Below the pieces are notes generated by a model that saw nothing but the letters and a program-made list of their open reading frames with translations, did no database searches and was not told the origin of the DNA. Below are positions 1-6,066 of a stretch of 24,783 nucleotides of DNA, piece by piece. Origin of the DNA: a virus; the IMG/VR virus record IMGVR_UViG_3300006641_001985, positions 1 to 24,783 of that record, one strand, 5' to 3'. Numbering within the stretch: the stretch's first letter is position 1; each line of letters begins with the position of its first letter. The translations under genes and the position numbers were made by a program.

Positions 1-19
1 GCGTCGCGGGTCCGGGTAC

Positions 20-673
20 CTAAACCTCCACGCACACGGCCTTTTGTGGCACTTTTGCCCTGTTTTTGCGATGTGGCATCCCGCGCGACGTCGGACGAAG
101 CGGAACGCCTCGGTCGTCGAAGGCGCCCGTCCACTCCGCTGGTGTGTCCCGTTGGACAACCCGACGGGTCCGACCCTGCCCGACGACGGTCGGCACCTTC
201 AAGTGTACTCGAGCGCAATACTTCAGCATGTGGTCGCGCAGTTTCGCGCTGATTGACCTGCGGTACGTGATCCCCAGCTCAGCGCAGATCTCGCGCGAGG
301 ACGCGCCCTGAGAGCGCATCCTGTAGATCGTCTCGCCCCAGTTTGAGCAGCGCCAGCGGGACGCCGCCCACCGGGTTTTCAGCCCTGCCCGCCTCATGAG
401 CACGCCCATCCGCTCGCGCGTAATGCCCAGACTGTCTGCGGCCTGTTGCGGGTGCTGGCCTGCCAGCATCGCCTCCCACGCCGCCTCCAGCTGCGAGCGT
501 CCGATCTGGCGCGCTTCTGGCCTGCCGATGAACAAGCCACGCTTCCACGCCGCGATGTAGAGCTGGCTCCACGTCATGCCTTGAGACGCGGCCACCTGGT
601 CGCGGTCCTCTCCAGCCTGGATGCGTGCTGCTGCGTCTCGGATCTGCTGATTCGTCCACTTTCTCGCCGGCAT
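20..673 (-). CDS. Protein with three HTH-like segments, probable DNA-binding protein
   Basis: This 217-aa protein begins at an ATG preceded by GGGAGG. Three segments look like helix-turn-helix units, at about residues 7-47, 60-98 and 113-150. The second and third each carry an LGIT turn (residues 82-85 and 133-136) followed by an arginine-rich recognition-like helix. The C-terminal 50 residues are strongly basic with no recognisable fold. I do not recognise a named family. It is the last gene of the early minus-strand block in this window and lies directly downstream of the candidate origin. In a circular or permuted phage map the next genes outside the window would lead towards the packaging and head genes, so a late-gene regulator or a small-terminase-like role are the main alternatives. 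DNA binding is inferred from the HTH-like pattern only. Confidence 0.75.
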   Translation of the reverse strand: MPARKWTNQQIRDAAARIQAGEDRDQVAASQGMTWSQLYIAAWKRGLFIGRPEARQIGRSQLEAAWEAMLAGQHPQQAADSLGITRERMGVLMRRAGLKTRWAASRWRCSNWGETIYRMRSQGASSREICAELGITYRRSISAKLRDHMLKYCARVHLKVPTVVGQGRTRRVVQRDTPAEWTGAFDDRGVPLRPTSRGMPHRKNRAKVPQKAVCVEV

Positions 674-1022
674 GATGCCTCCCTTGGTCTAGTGCTGTCC
701 ATGTGGACGCCTTGACATGTCAAGCTGTCCAGAGCTGAAACGCCGTTCTGGCCGGCGTCGTCGGTGGCCATGGACGGCTTGGACGGCTTTCCACCCTCTT
801 TCCAACTTCCCTCTCTCTCTTTCTTCTTCTTCTTCTTCTTGGAAAAAAGGTGTCCAAGCTGTCCATGAGAGAGAAGTCAACGTTCTTCCTAGGTAATTCC
901 ATGGACAGAGCTGTCCATGGAGCTGTCCATGAGCCGTCCAAGCCGTCCATGATGTATCGCTGACGCGCGCGGCGAAGCACCCGAGACGCCGAGACGTGTC
1001 GGATGTATCGGCATGTCTCACG
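674..1022. other. Gene-free region with GTCCA iteron-like cluster; candidate replication origin
   Basis: No convincing gene lies in this 349-bp stretch. It holds 12 copies of the pentamer GTCCA or its complement TGGAC: forward at 697, 727, 852, 861, 913, 925, 936 and 945, reverse at 704, 771, 780 and 902. Many are extended to GCYGTCCAWG, and several sit 9-12 bp apart. An unbroken 35-nt pyrimidine tract lies at 806-840, followed by GGAAAAAAGG. A second direct repeat, GATGTATCG, occurs at 951-959 and 1002-1010. Repeated short sites, a strand-asymmetric tract and the adjacent VapE-like replication ATPase gene together suggest a replication origin. Function is inferred. Reading frames through the repeats give low-complexity peptides rich in WTA or MDGLDG and are not believable genes. 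Confidence 0.55.
711..724. promoter_or_regulatory. 14-bp perfect palindrome
   Basis: CTTGACATGTCAAG is a perfect inverted repeat with no spacer, 38 bp upstream of the three-HTH gene start at 673 and inside the candidate origin. It could be a protein binding site. It shares TGACA/TGTCA half-sites with the palindrome on the major capsid promoter (24754-24766), though the half-site spacing differs. Confidence 0.4.
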
Positions 1023-2276
1023 TCATCCGGTCTTGCGGCGGTACCCTCGGACCCACTTGCCGTTGCGGTTGACCTTGCCGGGCTCATGCGTCCCCAGCTT
1101 GTTGACCAGGGCGCTCAGGCGCCCGGCTTCCGCCATGCCCGGCGGCTTGTTCAGCTCGGCAGAGTCCCAGAACTCCCGCGTCGTGAAGTCCACGCGCGCG
1201 TCCGACCAGACCACTAGGTGCTGGAGCATCGGATCCGTCAGCTCGTAGGTCTCGGCGCGCACGGCGCGCTCCTCCTCGAGTTCCCGGTCAAGGTGCCACT
1301 TCTCACCCGCATAGTACGCGTCTCTAGCCTCGGCCCACAGTTGCTCGATCACGGCTTCCAGCCCGACGACGTCGCATTGCCCGACGGGCACGATCCACCA
1401 GCGGCGCGACCCGGTGCTGTCCTGGAGGAACTGGAGATCGTTCGTCGTGCCGGCGAATACGCAGCATCGCGGCGTGTCGACCACGTTGCGCCCGTAGGCT
1501 GGACGGTAGCTGTCCGTCTGGCTGGATACGAACGCCTTGAGCGTCTGGGCTTCCGCGCGTCTCATGCTGTCCAGCTCGGCCAACTCGTAGATCCACGCTC
1601 CGCGCAGGCTGTCGAACCGGTCCTTGGAGCTAAGATCAAGCGGCGTGTCGCGGTACCATTCACGCCCAAGCACGGCGATCGTCGTCGACTTTCCGCAGCC
1701 TTGGCGGCCCTGGAGAATCAGCACCGCGTCGGCCTTGGCGCCTGGCTCGTATGCCCGCGCGATTGCCTGGATCATCCACCGGCGCGCCATCTGCGCGACC
1801 AACGGGTCAGGCTCGGCCCCCAGGTAGTCAGCGGCCCACGTCGCCAGCCGCGGCACCCGGTCCCACTCCAGTTCACCCAACCATTCGCGCACGGGATGGC
1901 GGACGTCCTTACGGGCCTTCCAAAGTAGCGCCTCATGGATGATCGTCGTCGGTGCGCTCAGCCCGTAGGTGCGGTGCATCCTCAGGCCGATCTCGGCCTC
2001 GTCATGATCCTCGATCACAGCCCCGGCTACCTTGTCATCCCATCGCGCACGCTGGTGCAGCTCGTCCCAGTAGACGCGCCGGCTCCAATAGGGGTCACGC
2101 TCGAGAATGATCTGCACGTTATCCCGGTGTCCTCGCGGCTTGCCCTCGGCTTTCAGCGCCCCGGTCTTTGCGTCAAAGGTGTCCGGCGTCCGGTCCAGCG
2201 CTTCCCACGTCGCCTCGTCGCGGCGCCACGGCATGAGCTGCACGCCCGCCATCTCGATCAGCTCTGCGTCGGTCAT
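1023..2276 (-). CDS. VapE-family (virulence-associated E / SF3-like) replication ATPase
   Basis: This 417-aa protein has the hallmarks of the phage VapE family, an AAA-type ATPase that usually works with a primase at phage origins. A Walker A motif, GRQGCGKS, lies at about residues 190-197. A Walker B-like strand, AWIYELAELD, is at about 227-236, a sensor-1 segment FAGTTND at 274-280 and an arginine-finger-like DSTGSRRWW at 287-294. The first 180 residues match the usual N-terminal region (REWLGELEWD near 130-139). I chose the ATG at 2276 because it overlaps the preceding stop as ATGA and has GAAGGAGAAG just upstream; a longer reading frame exists but lacks these signals. PrimPol, encoded in the same run of genes, is its likely partner. 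The probable role is origin opening or helicase activity. Confidence 0.88.
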   Translation of the reverse strand: MTDAELIEMAGVQLMPWRRDEATWEALDRTPDTFDAKTGALKAEGKPRGHRDNVQIILERDPYWSRRVYWDELHQRARWDDKVAGAVIEDHDEAEIGLRMHRTYGLSAPTTIIHEALLWKARKDVRHPVREWLGELEWDRVPRLATWAADYLGAEPDPLVAQMARRWMIQAIARAYEPGAKADAVLILQGRQGCGKSTTIAVLGREWYRDTPLDLSSKDRFDSLRGAWIYELAELDSMRRAEAQTLKAFVSSQTDSYRPAYGRNVVDTPRCCVFAGTTNDLQFLQDSTGSRRWWIVPVGQCDVVGLEAVIEQLWAEARDAYYAGEKWHLDRELEEERAVRAETYELTDPMLQHLVVWSDARVDFTTREFWDSAELNKPPGMAEAGRLSALVNKLGTHEPGKVNRNGKWVRGYRRKTG

Positions 2277-2584
2277 GGCTTCTCCTTCAGATGCTCGCGA
2301 AAATGCTCTTTTTCTTCGACGGAATCCGCAACCGGACCGTAGCCGGGGCGACCTCGCAGCCATTTCACAACGGCGGCGCGCTCCGTCAATGCGGAACGCA
2401 GATGCTCGACGGCTTCGTCGAAGGCCCTCGTCCGCTCCGCGTAGAACTCTGGCGTCGAAGGGTCGAACAGCGCGCCACATTGTTCGCACCTGTGCAGATC
2501 ACCCAGCCCCAGAGGTTGAGCGTACTCGTTGTGTGGACAAGGACAGTACCGCCTGACTATGCGGATGGCGTGCTCGGATGTCAT
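2273..2584 (-). CDS. Hypothetical protein with zinc-ribbon-like N-terminus
   Basis: This 103-aa protein overlaps its upstream neighbour and the VapE gene by ATGA at each end, so it is translationally coupled in the replication operon. Near the N-terminus it has CPCPH (residues 14-18) and, about 15 residues later, CEQCG (33-37), a spacing compatible with a small zinc ribbon. The rest is charged and mostly helical (EHLRSALTERAAVVKWL and a lysine/glutamate-rich end). I do not recognise a family. A nucleic-acid-binding accessory role beside VapE is a guess from position and the cysteine pairs. Confidence 0.75.
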   Translation of the reverse strand: MTSEHAIRIVRRYCPCPHNEYAQPLGLGDLHRCEQCGALFDPSTPEFYAERTRAFDEAVEHLRSALTERAAVVKWLRGRPGYGPVADSVEEKEHFREHLKEKP

Positions 2585-2832
2585 GCGTCCCCCACAGGCT
2601 TCTTCGTCGCGTCCCGGCGAGCCTCGTAGATTGCGTCGAACAGCATGTCATGGGCCTTGGACGCTTCCAGCCACGCATCGAGATCCGCTTGGAGTCGCTC
2701 CAGACCTGCGGACTGCGACTCGATGCGCGCGAGGACGGTGGCGGTCTGCTCCGCATCAAGCTGCACACCCTTCCCGATGGCGACGGCGAGTTGCATGTTC
2801 ATGTGCGCTTGGCCAGCTGGGTCTGGGTTCAT
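2581..2832 (-). CDS. Small hypothetical helical protein
   Basis: This 83-aa protein starts at the ATG at 2832, which overlaps the previous stop as ATGA and has GGGAGGG upstream. Upstream in-frame starts are ignored for that reason. It is predicted to be mostly helical and charged (TATVLARIESQSAGLERLQ around residues 30-48), possibly a short coiled coil. No family is recognised. It lies between PrimPol and VapE and is tightly coupled to both neighbours. Confidence 0.72.
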   Translation of the reverse strand: MNPDPAGQAHMNMQLAVAIGKGVQLDAEQTATVLARIESQSAGLERLQADLDAWLEASKAHDMLFDAIYEARRDATKKPVGDA

Positions 2833-3080
2833 GCTCCCTCCCCGTCGTGCCAGCCGTTCGACACTTCGAGCTCGTAGGACGACACCCAAGCCTCGTTGAC
2901 CGCGCCGTTGGCCGGGTACTCGTCAACAGCCGGGTCGCCGTCGTCCACGTAGGCGAGACCCAAGTACACCTGGCTCTGTCCGATGGCGCGTACGCTGCCC
3001 GGAAGCCAGGCTTGACGATCCTTCGAGTAGAACCGGCAGAGCGACCCTACGGTGACTTCGTGGCCGTGTTTGTCGGTCAT
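2829..3080 (-). CDS. Small hypothetical protein
   Basis: This 83-aa protein starts with ATG at 3080 behind CCAGGAGGGACA and overlaps the upstream stop by ATGA. The N-terminal half (TVGSLCRFYSKDRQ, WLPGSVRAIG) looks like a small beta-barrel of the kind in which a protein gives the state of a setting or surface, but no family assignment is justified. The C-terminus is acidic. It belongs to the replication operon by overlap and direction. Confidence 0.72.
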   Translation of the reverse strand: MTDKHGHEVTVGSLCRFYSKDRQAWLPGSVRAIGQSQVYLGLAYVDDGDPAVDEYPANGAVNEAWVSSYELEVSNGWHDGEGA

Positions 3081-3283
3081 TGTCCCTCCTGGTTGTGATG
3101 CAGTCCCATGTCGACGTCATGTGCCAAGCGGTAGCCGTCCGCCCCCAGCTCGGGCGCTTTGGCGTCCAAATAGCGCACGATCGCTGCGTGCTCTCGCTGC
3201 GCGCCTCGTTTCTCCGCTTTTGCCAATTCGACCTGCAACTGCTCGGTGAAAATCGTCCAGATGCGGTCTAGTGCGTCGGTCAT
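3077..3283 (-). CDS. Small hypothetical helical protein
   Basis: This 68-aa protein starts at the ATG at 3283, chosen because it overlaps the PrimPol stop as ATGA and has GGAGG 5 bp upstream. It is rich in alpha-helix-forming residues (TEQLQVELAKAEKRGAQREH) and ends in a histidine-containing tail. No family is recognised. It is coupled to PrimPol upstream and to the 83-aa gene downstream. Confidence 0.72.
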   Translation of the reverse strand: MTDALDRIWTIFTEQLQVELAKAEKRGAQREHAAIVRYLDAKAPELGADGYRLAHDVDMGLHHNQEGQ

Positions 3284-4125
3284 CCCATCCTCCACAGCAT
3301 GTGAAGCCCACCGACCCATCCGCAAGAGTTGCGGTGATGGCAGACCGCTGGGCCTTCGTCCAAGTAGAACCAGACCTCGCGGTCGCCGCAGGACGGGCAT
3401 TTCAGATCGTCAATGTACGGGCGTGCCGCCTGCCGGAGCGTCCCGCCAAGCCGCGTGCCGACTTGGGAGCGCATGTCCGGGTCTCCGTCCAGCCTGTCTC
3501 TCACATGGCGCAGTGCCTCGCGCTCCGTGACTTGCCATGCCGGCGCGCTCGTGACCTTGCGGCGCTCGATCTTGGGCGGATCGACCATTTCCAGCAGCCA
3601 GAGCGGCGCGTTCAGGATTGGCGCGTCCATCGCCCCGAACCATTCGTACCGCGCACCGGAGCGGTGACGGGTCGGAGGAGCAATGACGTACCCACCATCA
3701 GCGCGTACATCCACGCCAGGCACAAGGCCCTGACGGTTCCTGAGATTGCGCCCGACCGGCCAGCGGAACCATACGTGAACTCCTCGTCCGGTTCGTACTG
3801 CGCGCGTAATGACCTCTCCATGCTGCTGCTCCTGTGAGGCGTACCAGCTGATCGCCTCGTCGGTGTCCAGATCCAGTACCCACAGGTTCGACCCCGGCCC
3901 GGTTGCGATGCCGATCCCGGCGTTGGGCCAGCGGCGCCACCACGCGTGAATGACCTCGAGCTGGTTCGACGCCTCGCGCTGCCATGCTCCAACCCGCGGG
4001 TGCTTCCCTCTGGCCTTCTCGCCGCACGCCTCCCCGGCTGGACAGGCGCACCGCGTACCCGTCCACTCCCAGAGCGGGTGAACTCGGAACCCAGCGTCCC
4101 CCAGCTCCAGAGCGGCGCGCATCAT
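3280..4125 (-). CDS. Bifunctional primase/polymerase (PrimPol-type) with C-terminal zinc ribbon
   Basis: This 281-aa protein matches the archaeo-eukaryotic-type primase/polymerase domain of phages and plasmids. The start fits the family (AALELGDAGFRVHPLW). The metal-binding LDLDTD lies at about residues 84-89, the nucleotide-binding TGRGVHVWF at 112-120, and the conserved DVRADGGYVIAPP at 139-151. The C-terminal 40 residues have CPSCG (243-247) and a second pair in VCHHRNSCGW (C262, C268), a zinc ribbon of the sort that helps primases recognise template DNA. The ATG at 4125 overlaps the BRCT gene stop as TGATG. No helicase domain is fused, so the separate VapE protein is the likely partner. 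It would make primers, and perhaps extend DNA, at the phage origin. Confidence 0.88.
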   Translation of the reverse strand: MMRAALELGDAGFRVHPLWEWTGTRCACPAGEACGEKARGKHPRVGAWQREASNQLEVIHAWWRRWPNAGIGIATGPGSNLWVLDLDTDEAISWYASQEQQHGEVITRAVRTGRGVHVWFRWPVGRNLRNRQGLVPGVDVRADGGYVIAPPTRHRSGARYEWFGAMDAPILNAPLWLLEMVDPPKIERRKVTSAPAWQVTEREALRHVRDRLDGDPDMRSQVGTRLGGTLRQAARPYIDDLKCPSCGDREVWFYLDEGPAVCHHRNSCGWVGGLHMLWRMG

Positions 4126-4439
4126 CAGACGGCTTCCAGATGCCCGGTCGCCATGACGTGCCGGATCATGCCAGCGGTAGCGGCATCCATGTCGGCCACG
4201 ATTGCGCCACGCTGGAAGCGCACCAGCTCGCAGAACTGCTGCTCGGTGATGACCTGGATCCCCCACGCGCGGGCCTGCATCTCGGCGCTACCTGCGTTCG
4301 GACCCGCAACCAGGTAGTGAACCTCGCGCGTGACCTTGCGAGACACGATAGCGCCTGCGGCCTCCGCGGCCTGCCAAGCCGGGTGACGTCCCATCGCAAG
4401 ATCGCCGGTGAACGCGATCACCTTGCCGGCAGCGCTCAC
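4125..4439 (-). CDS. BRCT-domain protein
   Basis: This 104-aa protein is almost entirely one BRCT domain like that at the C-terminus of bacterial NAD-dependent DNA ligases. GKVIAFTGDL is at about residues 5-14, the AAEAAGAIV helix and strand follow, then EVHYLVAGPNAGSAEMQ, and WGIQVITEQQFCELV leads into the last helix. I chose the GTG at 4439 because GGAGGG lies just upstream and GTGA overlaps the stop of the 43-aa membrane protein; the domain begins within five residues of it. BRCT domains bind DNA ends, nicks or phosphorylated partners. No ligase core is fused. Placed directly before PrimPol, it may tether the phage replisome to DNA or to a partner protein. A stand-alone BRCT in a phage replication operon is unusual. 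Confidence 0.85.
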   Translation of the reverse strand: MSAAGKVIAFTGDLAMGRHPAWQAAEAAGAIVSRKVTREVHYLVAGPNAGSAEMQARAWGIQVITEQQFCELVRFQRGAIVADMDAATAGMIRHVMATGHLEAV

Positions 4440-4567
4440 ATGCCCTCCAGAATGCCGGTCGCGATGACCGCACATGCAAAAAGGACAATTGCGATCCATC
4501 CATGCGCTAGACGTTCGCCATCCTCGGTGGCCTGTTCGCGGGTGAACCGATCTTCGTACTGGCTCAT
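4436..4567 (-). CDS. 43-aa single-span membrane protein
   Basis: This short gene encodes 43 residues: a charged start (MSQYEDRFTREQATEDGERL) and then a hydrophobic stretch, WIAIVLFACAVIATGIL, at about residues 24-40. The ATG at 4567 has GGAGGAT upstream. The TGA at 4438-4436 is overlapped by the GTG of the BRCT gene (GTGA), which supports real translation of both. The many acidic residues before the segment suggest a single transmembrane helix, orientation unknown. No family is recognised. Its first five residues and its ribosome-binding region are identical to those of the 66-aa gene upstream. Roles in superinfection exclusion or in anchoring replication to the membrane are possible but untested. 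Confidence 0.72.
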   Translation of the reverse strand: MSQYEDRFTREQATEDGERLAHGWIAIVLFACAVIATGILEGM

Positions 4568-4577
4568 GGGATCCTCC
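4553..4577. repeat. 25-bp direct repeat, copy 1 (start cassette of the 43-aa gene)
   Basis: This 25-bp sequence is identical to 4812-4836. It spans the ribosome-binding site GGAGGATCC, the ATG and the codons for MSQYE. Identity stops abruptly on both sides. Confidence 0.9.
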
Positions 4578-4625
4578 TGTGCTCGTCATCTAGGCTGAAT
4601 GGTTTGAAGTGCCTGAAATGCAGAC

Positions 4626-4826
4626 CTAGAGTGGCCGCAGCACCACCAGCCCGCGCGCGTCAACATAGGTGCCATCCACGCGAGCGGTGATCTCCGCGCG
4701 CTCCCCGAACACGTCCACGCACATGCTCTGAAATGCCTCTAGCGACGAGAACGTCTCAACATCGGGACAGTATGTGTCGCTCACGCAGCTGTAGGCGGTG
4801 GTGTCGCTGGATTCGTACTGGCTCAT
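4626..4826 (-). CDS. Hypothetical 66-aa acidic protein, first gene of the PrimPol operon
   Basis: The ATG at 4826 follows GGAGGATCCC, about 33 nt downstream of the expected start of transcription from the promoter at 4866-4895. The protein is acidic with three cysteines (CVSD, YCPD, MCVD), and its C-terminal half alternates strands (AEITARVDGTYVDARGLVVLRP). No family is recognised. As the first gene under an operator-like site it may be an early-expressed accessory protein. The first five residues match those of the next gene, the 43-aa membrane protein. Confidence 0.75.
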   Translation of the reverse strand: MSQYESSDTTAYSCVSDTYCPDVETFSSLEAFQSMCVDVFGERAEITARVDGTYVDARGLVVLRPL

Positions 4827-4836
4827 GGGATCCTCC
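4812..4836. repeat. 25-bp direct repeat, copy 2 (start cassette of the 66-aa gene)
   Basis: Identical to 4553-4577, 259 bp away, covering the ribosome-binding site, start codon and MSQYE codons. The two downstream proteins share nothing else, which suggests a duplicated start cassette or recombination within it. Confidence 0.9.
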
Positions 4837-4865
4837 GGTGTGGGCCACCTCGGCCCGACATCTTG

Positions 4866-4895
4866 AGCATACCCCTACCCGTTGCGAACGTGCAA
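4866..4895 (-). promoter_or_regulatory. Sigma70-like promoter of the PrimPol operon
   Basis: On the minus strand TTGCAC (4895-4890) and TATGCT (4871-4866) are separated by 18 bp, and the first gene starts about 40 bp further on. The -35 element lies inside operator copy O3 (4882-4897), so a bound repressor would block it. Confidence 0.6.
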
Positions 4896-4897
4896 CC
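4882..4897. promoter_or_regulatory. Operator-like site O3
   Basis: TTGCGAACGTGCAACC matches the two sites at 6014-6029 and 6039-6054 with consensus KTGCRRACVYGCAACC. Its core has TTGC-N6-GCAA partial dyad symmetry, as expected of a dimeric HTH repressor site. It overlaps the -35 box of the PrimPol operon promoter. Confidence 0.6.
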
Positions 4898-4899
4898 CT

Positions 4900-5361
4900 C
4901 TAGTGCACATTTCCTGAAGACGTGGGCCAGCCGTGCGCCTCTGGCGTCCACGTCTCGACCGTCACCAGCACGCCGGGGACGTCACCGACCGCGTGGATCT
5001 GACGGGTGACGTGCAGCTCGCAGACGAACCGGTCATCCTCAAGAAGTCCGGCCTCGACCATCGCGTCCATGATGATCTTCGCCAGGTTGTCGACGTCGGG
5101 CTTCACCGGCGTAGGGTGCGCTATGCCCATCTTCCACGCGGCAGGCTGGATCCACGTTGGGCGCGACTTGGGGCGCGGCATGTAGACGTCAAGCGCCAGC
5201 GCCACTAGACCCGTCCAGCATTCTCCGGCAGACTGCGCGCGGAACTGGACGACGGCAGCATCCACCCACGCGCGATGCTCTGGCGGCATGTACGCGCGGC
5301 CTCGTCCTAGACGTGGACGAGAGGCGCCACGCGGCACTAGCTCTAGGCTGTACGCTTTCAC
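4900..5361 (-). CDS. rusA: RusA-family Holliday junction resolvase
   Basis: This 153-aa protein fits the RusA endonuclease family, which dimerises and cuts four-way DNA junctions during phage recombination and replication. The characteristic KPDVDNLAKIIMDAM lies at about residues 87-101. It is followed by GLLEDDRFV at 105-113, giving the paired aspartates that bind metal in RusA. The N-terminal PRPKSRP (62-68) also fits. The GTG start at 5361 forms GTGA with the stop of the 71-aa gene and has AGGTGG upstream. It is the last gene of the repressor-led run before the second promoter. With the ERF annealing protein across the divergent promoter, it supports a phage recombination pathway. Confidence 0.88.
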   Translation of the reverse strand: MKAYSLELVPRGASRPRLGRGRAYMPPEHRAWVDAAVVQFRAQSAGECWTGLVALALDVYMPRPKSRPTWIQPAAWKMGIAHPTPVKPDVDNLAKIIMDAMVEAGLLEDDRFVCELHVTRQIHAVGDVPGVLVTVETWTPEAHGWPTSSGNVH

Positions 5362-5573
5362 GGTTCCACCTGGTGCTCGCCGGCTTGAATCGCTGCCCGG
5401 ATGGCGGACGCGTCCATGTGCGAGATGACGTGATCTCTTTGTAGGCGCCCGATGAACCGCAGAATCGCGAGCCGTTCCGACGTCGAGCCCTTTAGGACGC
5501 CTGCTACGAAGGCACGGTCAACGTCCGAGACCTCGTCCTCCTCAATGTCCACCGGCTCGAGGTCATAGATCAT
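5358..5573 (-). CDS. Hypothetical 71-aa acidic protein
   Basis: The ATG at 5573 was chosen because it overlaps the DUF3310 stop as ATGA and has GGAGG upstream. The first 20 residues are very acidic (IYDLEPVDIEEDEVSDVD), and the rest forms amphipathic helices (FVAGVLKGSTSERLAILRFI). No family is recognised. Coupling on both sides places it in the early operon between DUF3310 and RusA. Confidence 0.72.
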   Translation of the reverse strand: MIYDLEPVDIEEDEVSDVDRAFVAGVLKGSTSERLAILRFIGRLQRDHVISHMDASAIRAAIQAGEHQVEP

Positions 5574-5779
5574 CGCGACCTCCGCTGGATCTCGCGCTCC
5601 AGGTACCACGCTGCTTTTCGCAAGTCCTCGACGGTCGCGCCTTTATGCTCTGCGCGTGCGACGTACTTGACGACGTTCCCCAGGTTGAACCCCAGCGCCC
5701 ACGCCTCGATCGCATCAATTACCTCGATGCCACCGGCGTTGTAGTGTGCTGGATGGTTTACCCTGTCGCTCACGTCCAT
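5570..5779 (-). CDS. DUF3310 family protein
   Basis: This short protein is a clear DUF3310 member, a family common in phage nucleotide-metabolism regions and sometimes described as nucleotide-kinase-related. The motif VNHPAHYNAGGIEVIDAIEA is near the start, followed by NVVKYVARAEHKG and DLRKAAWYLEREI. The biochemical role is not established. Two starts are possible: ATG at 5779 (69 aa), overlapping the repressor end by 10 bp, or GTG at 5773 (67 aa). The GTG forms GTGA with the repressor stop and has GGGGGA at a better spacing. The GTG fits the coupling style of the neighbours. Either start keeps the whole domain. Confidence 0.85.
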   Translation of the reverse strand: MDVSDRVNHPAHYNAGGIEVIDAIEAWALGFNLGNVVKYVARAEHKGATVEDLRKAAWYLEREIQRRSR

Positions 5780-5991
5780 TCCCCCAGCTCGCGTCGTGGC
5801 TCTCCCAGCAGTTGATCGTAGCTAATGTGGAGAGCACCGCACAGCGCCGGCAGGATGCCAGCATTCGGGATCGTCTCGCCGGTCTCCCATCGCGTGATCT
5901 GCGCCAGGTGAACCCGTAGCGTCCGCGCCAGTGCACGTCGGCTGAGACCTCTAGCTAGACGCGCATTTTCGATGACTGGTCCGACGTTCAT
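5770..5991 (-). CDS. Small XRE/Cro-like HTH repressor
   Basis: This 73-aa protein is a single lambda-repressor-type HTH domain. VIENARLARGLSRRALARTL at about residues 6-25 contains helices 1 and 2, and VHLAQITRWETGETIP at 27-42 contains the recognition helix and the usual WETG turn. There is no dimerisation or cleavage domain, so it resembles Cro or a minimal C protein. The ATG at 5991 has no ribosome-binding site. A promoter (TTGCGG, 17 bp, TAAACA) puts the transcript start at or next to the ATG, so the mRNA is probably leaderless, as with lambda cI made from PRM. It faces away from the ERF operon across two operator-like sites, so it probably controls both directions and the PrimPol operon through O3. 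Confidence 0.88.
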   Translation of the reverse strand: MNVGPVIENARLARGLSRRALARTLRVHLAQITRWETGETIPNAGILPALCGALHISYDQLLGEPRRELGEWT

Positions 5992-5998
5992 GCTGAAA

Positions 5999-6027
5999 TG
6001 TTTAGCACCCCCCTTGCAGACCCGCAA
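5999..6027 (-). promoter_or_regulatory. Repressor promoter, predicted leaderless transcript
   Basis: Minus strand: TTGCGG (6027-6022) and TAAACA (6004-5999) with a 17-bp spacer. Transcription would start around 5991-5993, at the ATG. The -35 box lies inside operator O1, so the repressor probably regulates its own gene. Confidence 0.5.
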
Positions 6028-6029
6028 CC
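6014..6029. promoter_or_regulatory. Operator-like site O1
   Basis: TTGCAGACCCGCAACC, 25 bp from O2 and in the same orientation, matches the three-site consensus. It overlaps the repressor -35 box and a weak plus-strand -35-like TTGCAG upstream of the ERF gene. Confidence 0.6.
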
Positions 6030-6038
6030 GGCCCCATA

Positions 6039-6054
6039 GTGCAGACATGCAACC
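6039..6054. promoter_or_regulatory. Operator-like site O2
   Basis: GTGCAGACATGCAACC lies just upstream of the ERF ribosome-binding site (AGAGGAGAG). Binding here would cover the expected -10 region or transcript start of the ERF operon, whose own -10 (CATAGT or TAGTGC at 6035-6042) is weak. Confidence 0.6.
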
Positions 6055-6066
6055 CCAGAGGAGAGC

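Noticed and set aside
20-673. Calling the three-HTH protein the small terminase
   Set aside because: No large terminase is in the window, and HTH-like segments alone do not distinguish it from a transcription regulator.
689-1087. 132-aa and 86-aa minus-strand frames through the repeat region
   Set aside because: The repeats translate into low-complexity WTAWT or MDGLDG, there is no supported start, and one frame runs into VapE. The DNA repeats are better read as sites.
1218-1928. 236-aa plus-strand frame opposite VapE
   Set aside because: No domains, and the opposite strand clearly encodes an ATPase with Walker motifs.
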